A stretch of 56,786 nt of DNA. Source: Oscillospiraceae bacterium (GTDB lineage: Bacteria; Bacillota; Clostridia; Oscillospirales; UBA929). Both the position numbers and the translations under genes were made by a program. The stretch is from positions 1-56,786 of the forward strand of contig WRAI01000013.1 of the NCBI GenBank assembly GCA_009780275.1, written 5' to 3'. The notes beneath the pieces are model-generated. The model was given only the letters and a program-made list of their open reading frames with translations. It was not told where the DNA came from and searched no databases. Positions 42,444-54,100 of the stretch are shown piece by piece. Every line of letters begins with the position of its first letter. The stretch's first letter is position 1.

Positions 42444-45400
42444 CTAAGGCCGTTTGATGTGCTTTAAGGACAATATCGAAAGAGCAACGATGCCCGAAGT
42501 CCCGACGCCGAACAGCACAATAAAGCCCGGCAGATGGTTACTGTCGCTGGTTCTCGGATTTGAGCCGACGGAATTTGCGTTCTCTGAGTTTACACCCCTT
42601 GAATTTATTCCTCCAAATTGCCCGGAACGGTCAGGCCTGCCAGAGGCACTTGGGTCAAAGGTGTTGGTAATGTCAAAACCATTGATTGTCGTAGTATATC
42701 CCGGTACTGGCAGTTCCTCAATCATATACACAATCTCATTGCCGTCAGCGTCATATTTATCCAACATAAAAGCCCAACTCCAATGGTCGCTGCTCGTTAT
42801 CACTCGTTGCAAAACGATTTGGCCGTCGGCCCTGATAACAATCGTGATAGAATTTGGATGGTAACGAGGTGAAAGAGAACCGTGTTCCCACGTTTTGGCG
42901 CCTTGTATTACAACGGTTTCACGGCTCGGCTCGGGAGACGGAGCAGGGGAGGGCATAGGAGGCGGTGTCGGAGATGGCATGGGAGACGGTACAGGAGATG
43001 GCATGGGAGACGGTACGGGGGAAGGCACAGGAGATGGCATGGGAGACGGTACAGGAGAAGGCACAGGAGATGGCATGGGGGATGGTATAGGCGACGGTGC
43101 AGGTGTCGGCGTGCCAATCTCGAAGGAAAAATTAATATCGAAGTTGTTGAGTGGATGATCAAACGCGCTGACAGGCATTACAAAGAGAATATTCGACACG
43201 ATTGCGGCATTTGCGTTACGCGGCGGCATGAATGACCCGTTGCCCGCCGTATTACCGCTGAACACCGTGTTGGCATTGAGTGTGATATTTTGATAATATA
43301 TCGCCGTGCCGGCTGCAGTTGTCAACACATGCGCGTATTCATAATCTGTCGTGAATATACCGCCGCCGTCTTGACGCGCATGGTTATCCGTGAAGCTCAC
43401 ATTATTCGCGTCAGCAGTCATATGCATCTGCCCGCTCACATGTACGCCGCCGCCGTAGCCAGCCTCGTTGCCTGCAATGACCTTGGCGTCTGTACCACGT
43501 AGATTGAATGCTGCGCTCGCATACACACCGCCGCCGCGATGCCCGGCATCATTGCCCTCAATGATGCCGCCGTATAGATTGAAATTGGCCGCTGAGCCCT
43601 GTACAAATACACCCCCGCCATCGTGCCCGGCACGGTTGGCGGCAATCGATGCGCTGCCGTTCATGGTAAATGTGCCGCCGCCTATAAATATGCCGCCGCC
43701 GCGTTGGGGTGTGGTCGCCGAAACAACGTTGCCGATATGCACCACGTTGGCCAGTGTGTTGTTGTGAATGCCGGCCGTGTCGTGCATCTCAAATGTGCCG
43801 CCTATCATACGCACGCCGATGCCGTGCCCTGCGCCGGGGTTGACCGAATTGTTGTGAATGGCCGATCGTCCGCGCATTTGTACTGTGCCGCCCGTCATAC
43901 CGATGCCCCCGCCGTGATAACCGCCGATATTGTTGGAAATATGTGCGGCATCATACATCCTTAGCTCGCCGTTGTTCACAAACACGCCGCCGCCGCTGTT
44001 ATTGTTGCCGATTCTGATGTTGTTAAATGTGATGCCTGCCGTGTCGTGCATATTCAGCACAGCGTTGTTATGTACAACGGCGCCCGCGCCCATCCCACCG
44101 CGCACAAACGTATTTTGTTGCGCAAAATTGTCGCCGCCAATCACGCTGTCATTGCGCATATTCAGTATTGCGTCATTGGTAATAAATACGCCGCCGCCGC
44201 CGCTGATGCCGCCCTGTGCGTTGGCGGTGTTATTATGGATTTGACCGAAGTGCATTTCAAAGCGTGTATCTGCGCCCGTGACAAACACGCCACCGCCGCT
44301 GCCGGAGGCACGGGCAGACATTATTCGCCGATGACTGACGATATATTCCCATCGTTCTTCTGTAGGCTCTGCCGGGCCTGATGGGTTGTAATGCAATAGG
44401 CTGACATTCGTGCGGTTATTGCCAATGCGGACATTGGCGTGGAAAATTTCAAACACCGCGCCGCCTTCGAGAAACACGCCGCCGCCATGGGCATTGTTAT
44501 CGGCGATGGCGTTGCTGCCGATGCCCTTATTTTCCAAAATAACTGACGTTTGGTTGGCATCGATCCGCGTATTGTCGTTCATGCCAAATGTGCCGCCTGT
44601 CATAAATACCCCGCCGCCGTGACCCACATTGTCAAAGTTGGTGAAAAAGGGTGCTGCCGGCGGAATAAAAAATGGATTCTCCGGGTCAAACACCGGCAAA
44701 TTCTCCGGTATGCGGTGATTTATGTAGCTACCAAATGTATCATTATCGGTTATCCGTGCGCTGTCGTTCATGCTGACATGGCTATCGGTCATATAGACGC
44801 CGCCGCCCAAACCGATACGCTGTGCTTGCGCCGTGTCGGCAAATGGAGCCTCCGGCGCGTTTGCTTGCGCGCGGTTGCTCTCAATGCGGGCATCGCCGAA
44901 CATATAAAGGGTGCTGTCGGTTAAGTGTACCCCGCCGCCATTAATGGCACGGTTATGCCTGATAACACTGCCTCTTTGCATTGTCAAATGCCCGCTAACG
45001 GCCTCTATACCGCCGCGGTGTGTGTCCGCGGGCGGCATAGCCCCTGTCATGTCACGTCCGTCAAGGATAATATTGACCAGCATCAAGCGTGCGCCGCCGC
45101 TGAGCGTAAAATGCCGCCCCTCGCTGCCGTGGCGCAACTCAAATGCGGCAGGAGTCGCATCAGGAACGGGAGTATTGCTCGCGCTCAAATCAGTTCCTGC
45201 CGTTGTCAGTATGATGTTGGCGTTTGGAACGTCCACATTGATTGTGCCGTCAAGCGCAAATGAAGCGTCAATGGGAATGGCATGAAAGACATCGGCTGCC
45301 GCATTCGGTGGTGCAGCGTCAATCCGCGCGGCAAGCTCGGCATGATTTGAAACCGGCGTCGCCCAATTCACTGTCGACCCCGCAGGGATATTCATTGACG

Positions 45401-45761
45401 CAAAGTCGTTATTTTGTTTGTGGTGGGCATTATCAGACAGCAATAGAGTGTTGCCTTCACTTTTCGCGTCATTTTCTATGCTTTTGTAGAGTACTTGGTG
45501 GGGTGGGACTTCGCTCTCTTTTGCAGGTGCCTGAGCATACTTTGTATATATACAGTCATTGTGCTCACCTTGGTTGCCAAAACCATCATACTCACGGTCG
45601 CCGTAGACAAATTCATATGCCGAGGCATCAATATGGCCGTGTGTCGTGTCGACCAAATTCACGAGCGAAACGGTTGCAGCTGCCGTCGAAGCAATCAAAA
45701 TACAAAGCAAAATCCATAGAGCCGGGCATCGCCCACGCCGCAAGTGATGTAAGTAACGCAT
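42444..45761 (-). CDS. Beta-helix wall-anchored surface protein
   Basis: This 1105-residue adhesin-like protein has a signal sequence (residues about 15-35), a linker to about 275, and a parallel beta-helix made of repeats of the form GGGVF-x-x-G-G-x-F-x-M-x-(D/N)-x-(A/T)-x-I-x-x-N to about 870. A proline-rich PSPxPSP stalk follows (883-945), then a Cna_B-like beta-sandwich (about 950-1040). The C-terminus has NPRTSDS near 1067, a membrane helix and a basic tail (KHIKRP), the layout of sortase substrates. GGAGGAG precedes the ATG at 45761; the in-frame start at 45779 has no such site. It probably displays a rod-like adhesin on the wall. Confidence 0.85.
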   Translation of the reverse strand: MRYLHHLRRGRCPALWILLCILIASTAAATVSLVNLVDTTHGHIDASAYEFVYGDREYDGFGNQGEHNDCIYTKYAQAPAKESEVPPHQVLYKSIENDAKSEGNTLLLSDNAHHKQNNDFASMNIPAGSTVNWATPVSNHAELAARIDAAPPNAAADVFHAIPIDASFALDGTINVDVPNANIILTTAGTDLSASNTPVPDATPAAFELRHGSEGRHFTLSGGARLMLVNIILDGRDMTGAMPPADTHRGGIEAVSGHLTMQRGSVIRHNRAINGGGVHLTDSTLYMFGDARIESNRAQANAPEAPFADTAQAQRIGLGGGVYMTDSHVSMNDSARITDNDTFGSYINHRIPENLPVFDPENPFFIPPAAPFFTNFDNVGHGGGVFMTGGTFGMNDNTRIDANQTSVILENKGIGSNAIADNNAHGGGVFLEGGAVFEIFHANVRIGNNRTNVSLLHYNPSGPAEPTEERWEYIVSHRRIMSARASGSGGGVFVTGADTRFEMHFGQIHNNTANAQGGISGGGGVFITNDAILNMRNDSVIGGDNFAQQNTFVRGGMGAGAVVHNNAVLNMHDTAGITFNNIRIGNNNSGGGVFVNNGELRMYDAAHISNNIGGYHGGGIGMTGGTVQMRGRSAIHNNSVNPGAGHGIGVRMIGGTFEMHDTAGIHNNTLANVVHIGNVVSATTPQRGGGIFIGGGTFTMNGSASIAANRAGHDGGGVFVQGSAANFNLYGGIIEGNDAGHRGGGVYASAAFNLRGTDAKVIAGNEAGYGGGVHVSGQMHMTADANNVSFTDNHARQDGGGIFTTDYEYAHVLTTAAGTAIYYQNITLNANTVFSGNTAGNGSFMPPRNANAAIVSNILFVMPVSAFDHPLNNFDINFSFEIGTPTPAPSPIPSPMPSPVPSPVPSPMPSPVPSPVPSPMPSPVPSPMPSPTPPPMPSPAPSPEPSRETVVIQGAKTWEHGSLSPRYHPNSITIVIRADGQIVLQRVITSSDHWSWAFMLDKYDADGNEIVYMIEELPVPGYTTTINGFDITNTFDPSASGRPDRSGQFGGINSRGVNSENANSVGSNPRTSDSNHLPGFIVLFGVGTSGIVALSILSLKHIKRP
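42927..43113. repeat. Minisatellite encoding the PSPxPSP stalk
   Basis: About ten degenerate copies of an 18-bp unit (two 9-bp halves such as GGAGATGGC and ATGGGAGAC on the plus strand) encode the proline-rich stalk of the leftward beta-helix protein. Such tracts can change copy number by slippage. Confidence 0.8.
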
Positions 45762-45782
45762 AGCACTCCTCCGTGTCAACGA

Positions 45783-45953
45783 TCAATGATTGTCTTCATC
45801 CTCTGGCTCAGAGGAAATGATGCCCATAAATCCGTCCAAGTTACGCAATTTTATCTTGTAATAGATATTTAATCCGATGCTGACAAGCAGAATGATGCCC
45901 ACTGCACCGATGCTGAGCCAATTCATAAGAGTCATACAATTAATGAAAGCCAT
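45783..45953 (-). CDS. Small single-pass membrane protein
   Basis: This 56-residue protein has one hydrophobic helix (residues about 10-33), a basic stop-transfer stretch (YYKIKLRN) and an acidic tail (SSEPEDEDNH). GGAGG lies 9 bases before the ATG at 45953, within the end of the upstream gene. The two genes overlap by 14 bases, implying coupling. No family is recognised; its place next to two surface proteins suggests a helper or regulatory role. Confidence 0.6.
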   Translation of the reverse strand: MAFINCMTLMNWLSIGAVGIILLVSIGLNIYYKIKLRNLDGFMGIISSEPEDEDNH

Positions 45954-46932
45954 ATTTTTTGTCCTCCAATTGCGCAAGCTGTTTTCGCTTTAGATAGGCC
46001 TTATAGGCGACTTTTTCTCTCGATATAGTGATGATGCAAGGCAATAACAGAAAGAGAGAAATGATGAGCAGGGAAAGACTGATGCCGCCGGCTACCGCAT
46101 CAATTTCATTAAATAGAGGCGTCTGATATTGATAAAGGGCGGGAATGGCGCGCTCTTCTCGCCGCCCGCAATGGACGCAAGCGCGGACTTCTAGGCCATA
46201 ATGCCCTATCTCAGCCGGAACGTCTATGTGCCATTCGCCAAAACTGTGACCAATAGCCGGTTGGCCGGGCTCTGCATATGTATAGCCGCAACGGACACAA
46301 GTATATGTTTTTGTTCCAGCCTCTCCACAGATAGGCTCTTGTGCGGTTAGGACAAAATCGTGACCCAACGCGGATCCGCCCGGTGCTGTGCGAGTGCTAT
46401 CGCAGCGGGTGCAGATATAAGTGCGCAGCCCGTTCTCTGTGCAGGTTGGATACCGAGCCGTTAGCTCGTAATCGTGCCCCAATGCCGGTTCGCCCGGCTC
46501 GGTGCGTATGTAACCGCAGCGAGTGCATGTGTAGACTTGCAGTCCGGCAGCCTCACAAGTGGGCTCTTGGGTTGACAAAACAAAGTCATGGCCCAACGGC
46601 GGGAGTTCTTCTATCTCATCGTGAGGCGTGTGGGTGGTGCAGGTGCGTCGCCGTTGCCCCGGCTCTGTACAAGTAGATTGTCTGTCAATGCGCCATGCGC
46701 TCCAAATATGTGCTGTGGCAAATAAAATTGCGGTATACTCTCGGCCGCATAGTTCACACTGAAATGTCTCAAAGCCGTTTTGGGTTTCGGTGGGCGGCAC
46801 GCGCTCTGCTAAGATATCCCTGTGCCGGCCTTCCGCGCAATAGTACGGCTGTGCTTGGGTGCCTACATTAAATAGGAAGAGGCAGAGTATCGTAGACATT
46901 ATAATGCCGATATATCGTCTCGTTTTTTTCAT
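45940..46932 (-). CDS. Membrane-anchored Cys-pair repeat surface protein
   Basis: This 330-residue protein has a signal peptide (residues 1-27), an extracellular region of about six Cys-pair repeats and a C-terminal membrane helix (about 275-300) with a cytosolic basic tail. The repeats have the pattern T-C-x-x-x-G-x-x-x-Y-x-C-x-x-C-G-(Y/D)-x-x-(T/A), then P-x-LGHD(F/Y). Similar repeats occur in many Clostridial surface proteins, where they resemble zinc ribbons. They may bind metal or form disulfides. The ribosome site is weak. It lies 4 bases downstream of the LytTR regulator stop. Confidence 0.7.
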   Translation of the reverse strand: MKKTRRYIGIIMSTILCLFLFNVGTQAQPYYCAEGRHRDILAERVPPTETQNGFETFQCELCGREYTAILFATAHIWSAWRIDRQSTCTEPGQRRRTCTTHTPHDEIEELPPLGHDFVLSTQEPTCEAAGLQVYTCTRCGYIRTEPGEPALGHDYELTARYPTCTENGLRTYICTRCDSTRTAPGGSALGHDFVLTAQEPICGEAGTKTYTCVRCGYTYAEPGQPAIGHSFGEWHIDVPAEIGHYGLEVRACVHCGRREERAIPALYQYQTPLFNEIDAVAGGISLSLLIISLFLLLPCIITISREKVAYKAYLKRKQLAQLEDKKYGFH

Positions 46933-46936
46933 GCCG

Positions 46937-47668
46937 TTAGGTTGCTCTCTTGTCTAACGCGCTTTTGAGTGCCGGATAATATTTTCGCCCGACAAGAATG
47001 TTGGTGCCGTCTTGCATGAGCACATTTGTATAGGTGAGTTTCTCGACAGCATCCAACGAAATAAGATGGAAACGAGAGGCACGCGCAAACGGCCGCCCCT
47101 TTAGGTTGTTCTCTATTTTGGCCAATGGGGTGACAAATGTGAAAGATTCCCCCTCACCATAGTGGACAACTAAAGCGCGCTGCTGTACCTCGAAATATTG
47201 AATGTCATTGATATCGATTTGTCGTATTTCACCACCATAAGATACGGACAGTTTCTCGTTGTGTTTTTTTGCGACATCCCTGGCCGCGTTTTGGAGTATG
47301 TGCTCAAATCGATCCAAATGCTCTTGGGTGCGGCTCTTTTGTACGAAATTATAGGCATCAGTATCAAACAATTGCTCATATGGCAGGATCATCTCTGCTC
47401 CGCCAATAAAGACGATTAAGTTGATATAGCCGGTGTTACGGATAAAATCGGGAATTTCCAAATTATCTTTGGCAAGGGCGAAAAAAATGACGTCTAATGC
47501 TTTGCGAAACTCAGGACTGTCCAAATCGGACAACAGTGAGTCCGTGGTATGATACAGCTTTAATTCTACCGGTATATTATTTTTTTGCGCAGTTTCTCGG
47601 CATAAGGACTTGTAAAATTCCGTTTCGGCAGCGTCGTTATCAAATATAGCAATGCGCATTTTTTTCAT
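46937..47668 (-). CDS. LytTR regulator with a degenerate receiver domain
   Basis: This 243-residue protein has an N-terminal receiver-like domain (residues 1-120) and a C-terminal LytTR DNA-binding domain (about 140-243, with IDINDIQYFEVQQRALVVHY and FARASRFHLISLDAVEKL). The receiver keeps acidic residues near the start (FDNDAA) and the lysine near 111. However, the phosphoacceptor position aligns with Ala64 (DVIFFALA) and the Thr switch with Gly (FIGG), so phosphorylation is unlikely. No histidine kinase is nearby. GGAGG precedes the ATG at 47668. It heads the adhesin operon. Confidence 0.88.
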   Translation of the reverse strand: MKKMRIAIFDNDAAETEFYKSLCRETAQKNNIPVELKLYHTTDSLLSDLDSPEFRKALDVIFFALAKDNLEIPDFIRNTGYINLIVFIGGAEMILPYEQLFDTDAYNFVQKSRTQEHLDRFEHILQNAARDVAKKHNEKLSVSYGGEIRQIDINDIQYFEVQQRALVVHYGEGESFTFVTPLAKIENNLKGRPFARASRFHLISLDAVEKLTYTNVLMQDGTNILVGRKYYPALKSALDKRAT

Positions 47669-47704
47669 AAAATACCTCCTGGTTTTAGGCACAAAACTAT
47701 TCAT

Positions 47705-47733
47705 AGTATAACACGCTTTTGAAGGCTAGACAA
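47705..47733 (-). promoter_or_regulatory. Promoter of the LytTR-adhesin operon
   Basis: On the minus strand TTGTCT (47733-47728) and TATACT (47710-47705) are 17 bases apart. The leader is about 30 bases long. The 21-bp-period direct repeats lie just upstream. Confidence 0.8.
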
Positions 47734-47751
47734 GCCCCCAAAAGCGGAAAT

Positions 47752-47786
47752 ACTGCATTTTAGACGTTTAAAACTGCCTTTTAGAC
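47752..47786. promoter_or_regulatory. 21-bp-period direct repeat, candidate LytTR operator
   Basis: ACTGCATTTTAGAC (47752-47765) and ACTGCCTTTTAGAC (47773-47786) differ at one position and are spaced exactly 21 bases apart. On the minus strand they contain GGCAGTTTT and ATGCAGTAT, similar to known LytTR half sites such as ACAGTTAAG. They end 18 bases before the -35 box of the LytTR operon, the usual place for an activator. Confidence 0.6.
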
Positions 47787-48123
47787 ATTCTGACGGTCAC
47801 AGTGAGAAAATGTGTGCTATATTATCCTAGGTTATTTTATAGCATGTAAATAGTAAAGTTTTTTAGGATGACATGATTGTGGATGTGCAGCATAAGCTTA
47901 CTGTATGTTTTTTAAACTATATAAACCATACTTGACATATGTCCTATACTAACTTTATGAACATTTTGTTAATTCTTTGGAAAATATATTGACAATTGGT
48001 AAAGTATTATGGTAAAGTCGAAAACAGTGTATTTATTACTGTATATTGTGCTGTTGTTGAAAAATAACAACAAAATAGAGGTAAATGTTGACAAGCGTTA
48101 GCATACTGCTCAGGGAGGGTAAT
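47787..48123 (+). other. Upstream region of the giant adhesin gene
   Basis: This AT-rich stretch has two TTGACA boxes (47932-47937 and 47989-47994). The first has TATGAA at 47956-47961, 18 bases downstream; the second has no good -10 partner. A weak hairpin (TGTTGTT with AACAACA) lies near 48053-48073. No ORF is evident. The promoter assignment is tentative. Confidence 0.35.
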
Positions 48124-51100
48124 ATGAAATCTACTTATCTGCGTGACAATCAATCGAACAGAACGATTTCGGTTCTGCTGATTTTGCTGAGCGCGTTGGC
48201 CGTCTTTGCGGCTGTCGCGTTTATTGGCACGACCTACGGCGACAACGAGCCCGGCGATGCCACCGGCTATTATGGGACCGAATATCCTGAGGGCATCCAC
48301 GTTGAAATGGACGCCGACGGCAATATTGTTGTGACGCCGTCCGACGTGACCTATGACGTGGAAGAGGAAGACGACGTTATTCGCATCATTTTGCCGGCGC
48401 AAGCTGACGAAAATGATGTTTTTGTCAACCTTTTGGACGGTTGGACGTATGAGATTGAAGCTTTCGACGGCGAGGCGACCGTTGATACAGATACAGGCGT
48501 TGAGACAAACGATTCGTTAGATGGTGATGCATTGGATACCGAATTGCCGGAACTGACAAGCGACGAGTCGGAGTCGGACGATGAGGACGGCGAAGCCGGT
48601 GAAAACGGATACATAATTATTACCATCACGCCCCCTGTGGACGGCGAAGATGGCTACGAAGCAAGTGGCCAAGAAGAGAACCAAAACACACAAGAAGCAA
48701 ATAACAACGCTGAAGAAGTTGCGGCAAATGGAAACGGCTATGTCGGCATCACGCCATTCAATCTTACACCACCTGAGGTGAATTTACCGTCAGGCATCGC
48801 AATTCATAATGTTACGCACGGCGGCACCACTGCCGGCGGTTTGCGTTGGGCTATGTCTCAGTCCTCGCCCAGAGCTATACGCCTGATGAATAATATTACT
48901 ATCGACGGAACAGCTATAGCTGCTGCCGGGACGACACACATTTTTAGTGATACAGACGATATAGAAGAAGCGTTTAGCATTACTCGTAACGGCGGCACGG
49001 CACGGCACTTTACCTTAACCGGCACAATGCACATATGGAATGCTACGGTGAGGTCGGATCTGCCTGCCGGTACCGGTGCTCGTGGTGGTATTGCAATTAC
49101 AGCAGCGGCAGGACGTCTTCATTTAGAAATCGGCAGCACCATAAGCCATAACCGGGCATCCAGAGGGGGCGGCGTGCTGGTAACAACCGGCCAACTAACC
49201 ATGCGTGCCGGTGCTACAATTAGCCACAACATCTCTACAATCACAGGCACAGGCGCCGGCGGCGGCGGCGGTGTGCATATTTCTCGCTCCTCCGGCGCCG
49301 ATAACAGTATTATGCACATGCATGGCGGGACTATATCTCACAACACTGCAGCCCACGGCGGTGCCGGCATTCAGCTTGCCGCATCCGGCGAGAGCGGCCA
49401 TGCGACATTGCATATGCACGGCGGTACCATAGAATACAATACCGCAGGAAACACAGGCGGCGGCCTTCACGCAAACTCGGACACTACAGTTACCATGCAA
49501 GGCGAAATAATCATTCATGGTAATGAGGCAGCCACATCCGGCGGCGGTATCAGAATTTTTAACACCGATGGCATGACAATAAACCTCTCGGCGGGCAGCC
49601 GGATTACCGATAACACCGCAGGTACTTTTGGCGGCGGAATATCTTTGCTGTCTTCAAACCATGGTATTCATGCAAATGGTGTTACATTTGACGGAAATAC
49701 AGCCGGCGGGAACGGCGGCGCAATTCATGTAGAAGCGATATTAAGTAATGCTAACTCTGGCAACCCTGCCACTCGCAGAGCGGTTGTTGTTCATAACAGC
49801 ACCTTTACAAATAACAGAGCAACTAATGGTGGTGCGATTTATATGGCGGTAGGAAATCTGCCGGCAGGCGCAGCGTCAACAACACTGGTCCTTGGTCAGA
49901 ATGTTACCTTTAATAATAACTCAGCTTCGCATGGTATGCGTGTTGATGATAACTTGGAATGGCGCAATAGGAGCGTGGTGCATCCCGGCGTTGCCGCCGG
50001 CTCAGGCGCTCTCCAAAGTGCAAGCTTAGAGTGGATTGGTGTAAACCCGGGTGTTGCCAATCCCCCTGCCGGTCAATCTCCTGTAGTCGCAATGCGCAGG
50101 CATGTATTTAACAACTACGACATAAATGCAAGAGACTGGAATTATCTTCGTGAAGTAACGTATGAAGTAATCGGTACGGCGGCATCCGACTGCAATATGA
50201 CAGCAACGCTTACTCAATTAACTCGTCCTCGCAGCATTAGCGGTACCGGTGCGTTTACCGGCGCTGCAATACCTGCCAATCTTCAGGCAATAGAAAGCGG
50301 AACGCTGGTAGTTGTCGGCTTTACAGGAACTGCCTCTCAAACTCAAGTGAGCTATGATGTAACACGCCCCACTGATTCCATTGTCGTAAACTGGTATATA
50401 AATGCTCCGGCTACATTGAGCACGATACCATTAAGCCCAGTCAGAAGAGACGACTTTCACCCGGCGCGCGTAATCGCAAACCCTGCTGCGCCTATTGCGG
50501 CCAACGGCTATGTCCCTATTCCCGACATAGTACAAGTCAGAATTGATGATGCCACCGACTGGATGCGGCTGAATCATGCCATTAACACCTTGGATCCGCA
50601 AACCATTGTCATCCATCCGAGTTTTGCCATTTCCGGTCAGACTGAGGGTATGGTAGGTTCGACCTTCAACTTAGTAATCACCGACCCGGGTGATGGGTAC
50701 ACGATTACCACTGTGCCGATTGGTGCAACCCTTCCGGCGCCGGCAAACAGCGCCCACGCGATTAGCGTGACCCGTTTAGTCAACGTACAAGCGGCGGCAG
50801 GAGCTGATATCGTATTGCGTATGCCTTATCCCGGTATGCTTACTCAACCGGGAGGAACGGTGATGGGCGCGCCGTGGGTGACTACGGTTAACAATCTAAG
50901 CCGACACTTCCATGTGGAAGGCAGCGGTGATTTTACCATAGGTGCACTTGCGGGCGGTACACTTACGATTGACGGCAACGCGGATGCGTTTGCGGGAAAC
51001 CGTGGTGGTATCCGAGTAAGTGGCGCGACAGCCGAGCTTGCCATGACCGGCGGTAGTGTAGTATACAATAACCGTGCAGTCATCGGCGGCGGGCTTTTCG

Positions 51101-54100
51101 TGCAAAACGCTACTGTAACCATGAGCGGCAACGCCAGCATTGAGAGCAATCATGCCACGACTACGGTATCCGACACTGATATTAATCATCCGAGCACCGG
51201 TCGTCTTGACGCTCACGGTGGCGGCGTGTTTTTGCAGAACGCCAATCTCACTATGAATGACACTGCACGGATTATTAACAATGAAGTTAGAATTCGGTTT
51301 ATAAACGAGACGCGTTTATCGACACCGACGCCGACCATTCCGATACCTGCTGCCAACGTCAACGCCAACGGCAACTTGCAGGGTGCGATGCCTTTCGGTA
51401 TGCCACACATTGCCTTTGGCATTGAGCGCAGCGGCAACGGCGGCGGCGTACATATGCAGGGCAATAGTAGTGTTCTGACAATGAACAACAACTCACGGAT
51501 TGATGGCAACGGTGCCATTGCGCAGTACACAAACAGAGTGCCTGGCAGCAGGCTAAACGGACATACCAGTGCATTGGGCGGCGGTGTGTTTGTGTCGTTC
51601 AGCAATGCTACTGGTGTGGGTACGGCAGGTGCCATCCACATGAACCAAAATGCCAGCATAAGCAACAACTTTACCAGTATTGTCAATGCTGAAGGGTCAG
51701 ATCCGTTGACAAGTGATACGTATAATCCGACGAATCCGGTGCAAACGCCGCCTCTTCCGCCGGCACAACGTCCGTTCACGCCTGAGTATATAGCGCAAAA
51801 CCGGCGTACAGTTACACATGAGAATGTGGGAAGCGGTGCGGGTGTTTATTTGGAAGACGGCGCGCAGTTGATGATGAATAACTCCAGCCGTATTGCGGGT
51901 AACCGCTCAACGGCGCGTACCAGCGTGACATCGGGCGGCGCGGGCATATATGTGCACGACGCGACGGTTGAAATGCGCAACAACGCGGTTGTTGGCGGCG
52001 ACAGCTTTGCCGAACGCAATACATTCCACGAGGGCAGCTCTGCACACGGCGCCGGTATCTTGGTACGCGGAGCGGCAGCGCGTGTCAGAATGTTTAATGA
52101 ATCGCGCGTGTCTTTCAACCATGTGGGCGCGAGCAATACGTCGGGTGGCGGCGGTATAGCAGTCACAGCAGGCAACACGCTCAATATCGTAGGCGACGCG
52201 GCTTTGGCCAACGCCAATTTATTGGTTACCGACGATGCGCGTATTCACAGCAATTCGGGCGGCGGCCAAGGCGGTGGCTTGAGTTTGGGCGGCGGCACGG
52301 TGGTCATACAAGGCAATGCCATTGTTGAAAGAAACATGGTAACACAATCGGGTGCCGGTGCAGGTATATCGGTAGGCGGCGGTGAGCTGCGTGTGCGCGG
52401 CAATGCCAGCGTGCGCAATCATAACGTAATGCGCGGCACCGGAGCCAGCAGCTATGATATGCCGCCGGCGGCGGGTGCGCGTAATGCCAACAACAACGGT
52501 TCGGGTATTTTGGTGTCACCTCCCAACCCGGGAGCAGGAAACCCGGGCGGAAATGCGGCTGTGGTTCATATGTACGGCAATGCCCAGCTTTACGGTAACC
52601 TTGCGCGCTGGAACGGCGGCGGTGTTCAAGTCAACGGTGTCAATGCCACATTTAATATGAGCGGCAATGCGCAAATCCGCAACAATGATGCGCAAGGCTT
52701 TGACGGTTTTGGCGGCGGCGGCGTTTGGCTGCAAAACGGTATATTTAACATGGACGGCGGCTTTATTCACAGCAACCGTGCCTTAGGTACGACCGGCCAA
52801 TATGGCGGCGGCGGTGTTATGATTAACAGCGCGGGCTCTAATGCGCCTGCGTTCGCGCCTGCCAATCCGCGCTTTAATCTCAACAGCGGTGAAATCGGCG
52901 GCCATACGCCTCTAAATATTTTTGGTACACCAACCCCACGCGTTGCCAACCGTGCAGAGCGCGGCGGCGGTGTGCGGATCAATGCCGGTACATTTAATAT
53001 GAATGGCGGTTTGATTACAAGCCATAGATATGGTGGTCCAACCGGCATGGGTGCTATCCAAGAGGGCGGCGGCGTGCACATGTCTGGCGAAGAGGCCAAT
53101 TTCAACTTCCGCGGCGGTATGATTGGCGACCCCACCTATGTCTCTGCCAATCACGCTCACAGCGGCGGCGGTGTGTGGGTTGGCAACGGTGCGACGTTTG
53201 AGATGAATGCAGGCAGCACCGGCAGCGGTGTGATTGCAGGGAATTTCGGGTCCCTCAGTGGCGGCGGCGTGCATGTTGTTGATGCAGAATTTACCATGAA
53301 CGCTGGCTGGATTTATAGAAACTCTGCGTTTCATGGCGGCGGCGTGTATGTGACCGGCGGAGATGCAGAATTTACCATGACCGGCGGAACAATTGGCGGT
53401 GACTTTGACCAGGGCGAAGGCAACGCTGCCACCTACGGCGGTGGCGTGTTTATTACACGTAGTGCCGAGTTTGAAATGATTGACGGCAAAATTAACGGCA
53501 ATACAGGCAACGGCGGCAGCGGAGCCGGCGTACATGTACGCGGCGGGGCCGATTTTGTCATGCGCGATGGTGAAATTAATGAAAACTATGCTACCGATGC
53601 CGGCGGTGGCGGCGTAGCTGTTGGTCGCTATACAAATTTTCCCCAAGATGGGTTTGGACCTATTATCACCGGCATCAGCAGCTTTACTATGTACGATGGC
53701 GAAATTGTTGGCAACGCATCTATTGTCGGTGGTGGTGTGTTGGCGTATATGAATGGTATCTTTACCATGGAAGGCGGCCTTATAGAGCAAAATGAGATTA
53801 CATTCAGTGCCTTCTTCCCCATGGCATTGGGCGGTGGCGGTGTGGCAATTTTTGCCGACAGCTTCTTTTACATGGAAGACGGCATAATCCGTGACCACGA
53901 CATTTTGAACGAAGGCAGCGGCCTGTGGGTCGGCCATCTGCACGAAGGCAGTTACAGCATTGCTACGATGAACGGCGGTCGAATTTATGATAACAAAGGC
54001 AGTCGAGGCGGTGGTGTGTATGTACACGGCTTACGGCCAGTTGCCGCTGCTGCGGCATTGAGCGCAGCATTGGATGATGATGATTATGCGTGGATGGCTC

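Noticed and set aside
42895..43158. Plus-strand ORF encoding Gly-Asp-Gly-Met/Thr repeats
   Set aside because: It is the antisense reading of the PSPxPSP stalk tract of the leftward adhesin gene. It has no ribosome site, and the minus-strand frame is 1105 residues long with a clear domain order.
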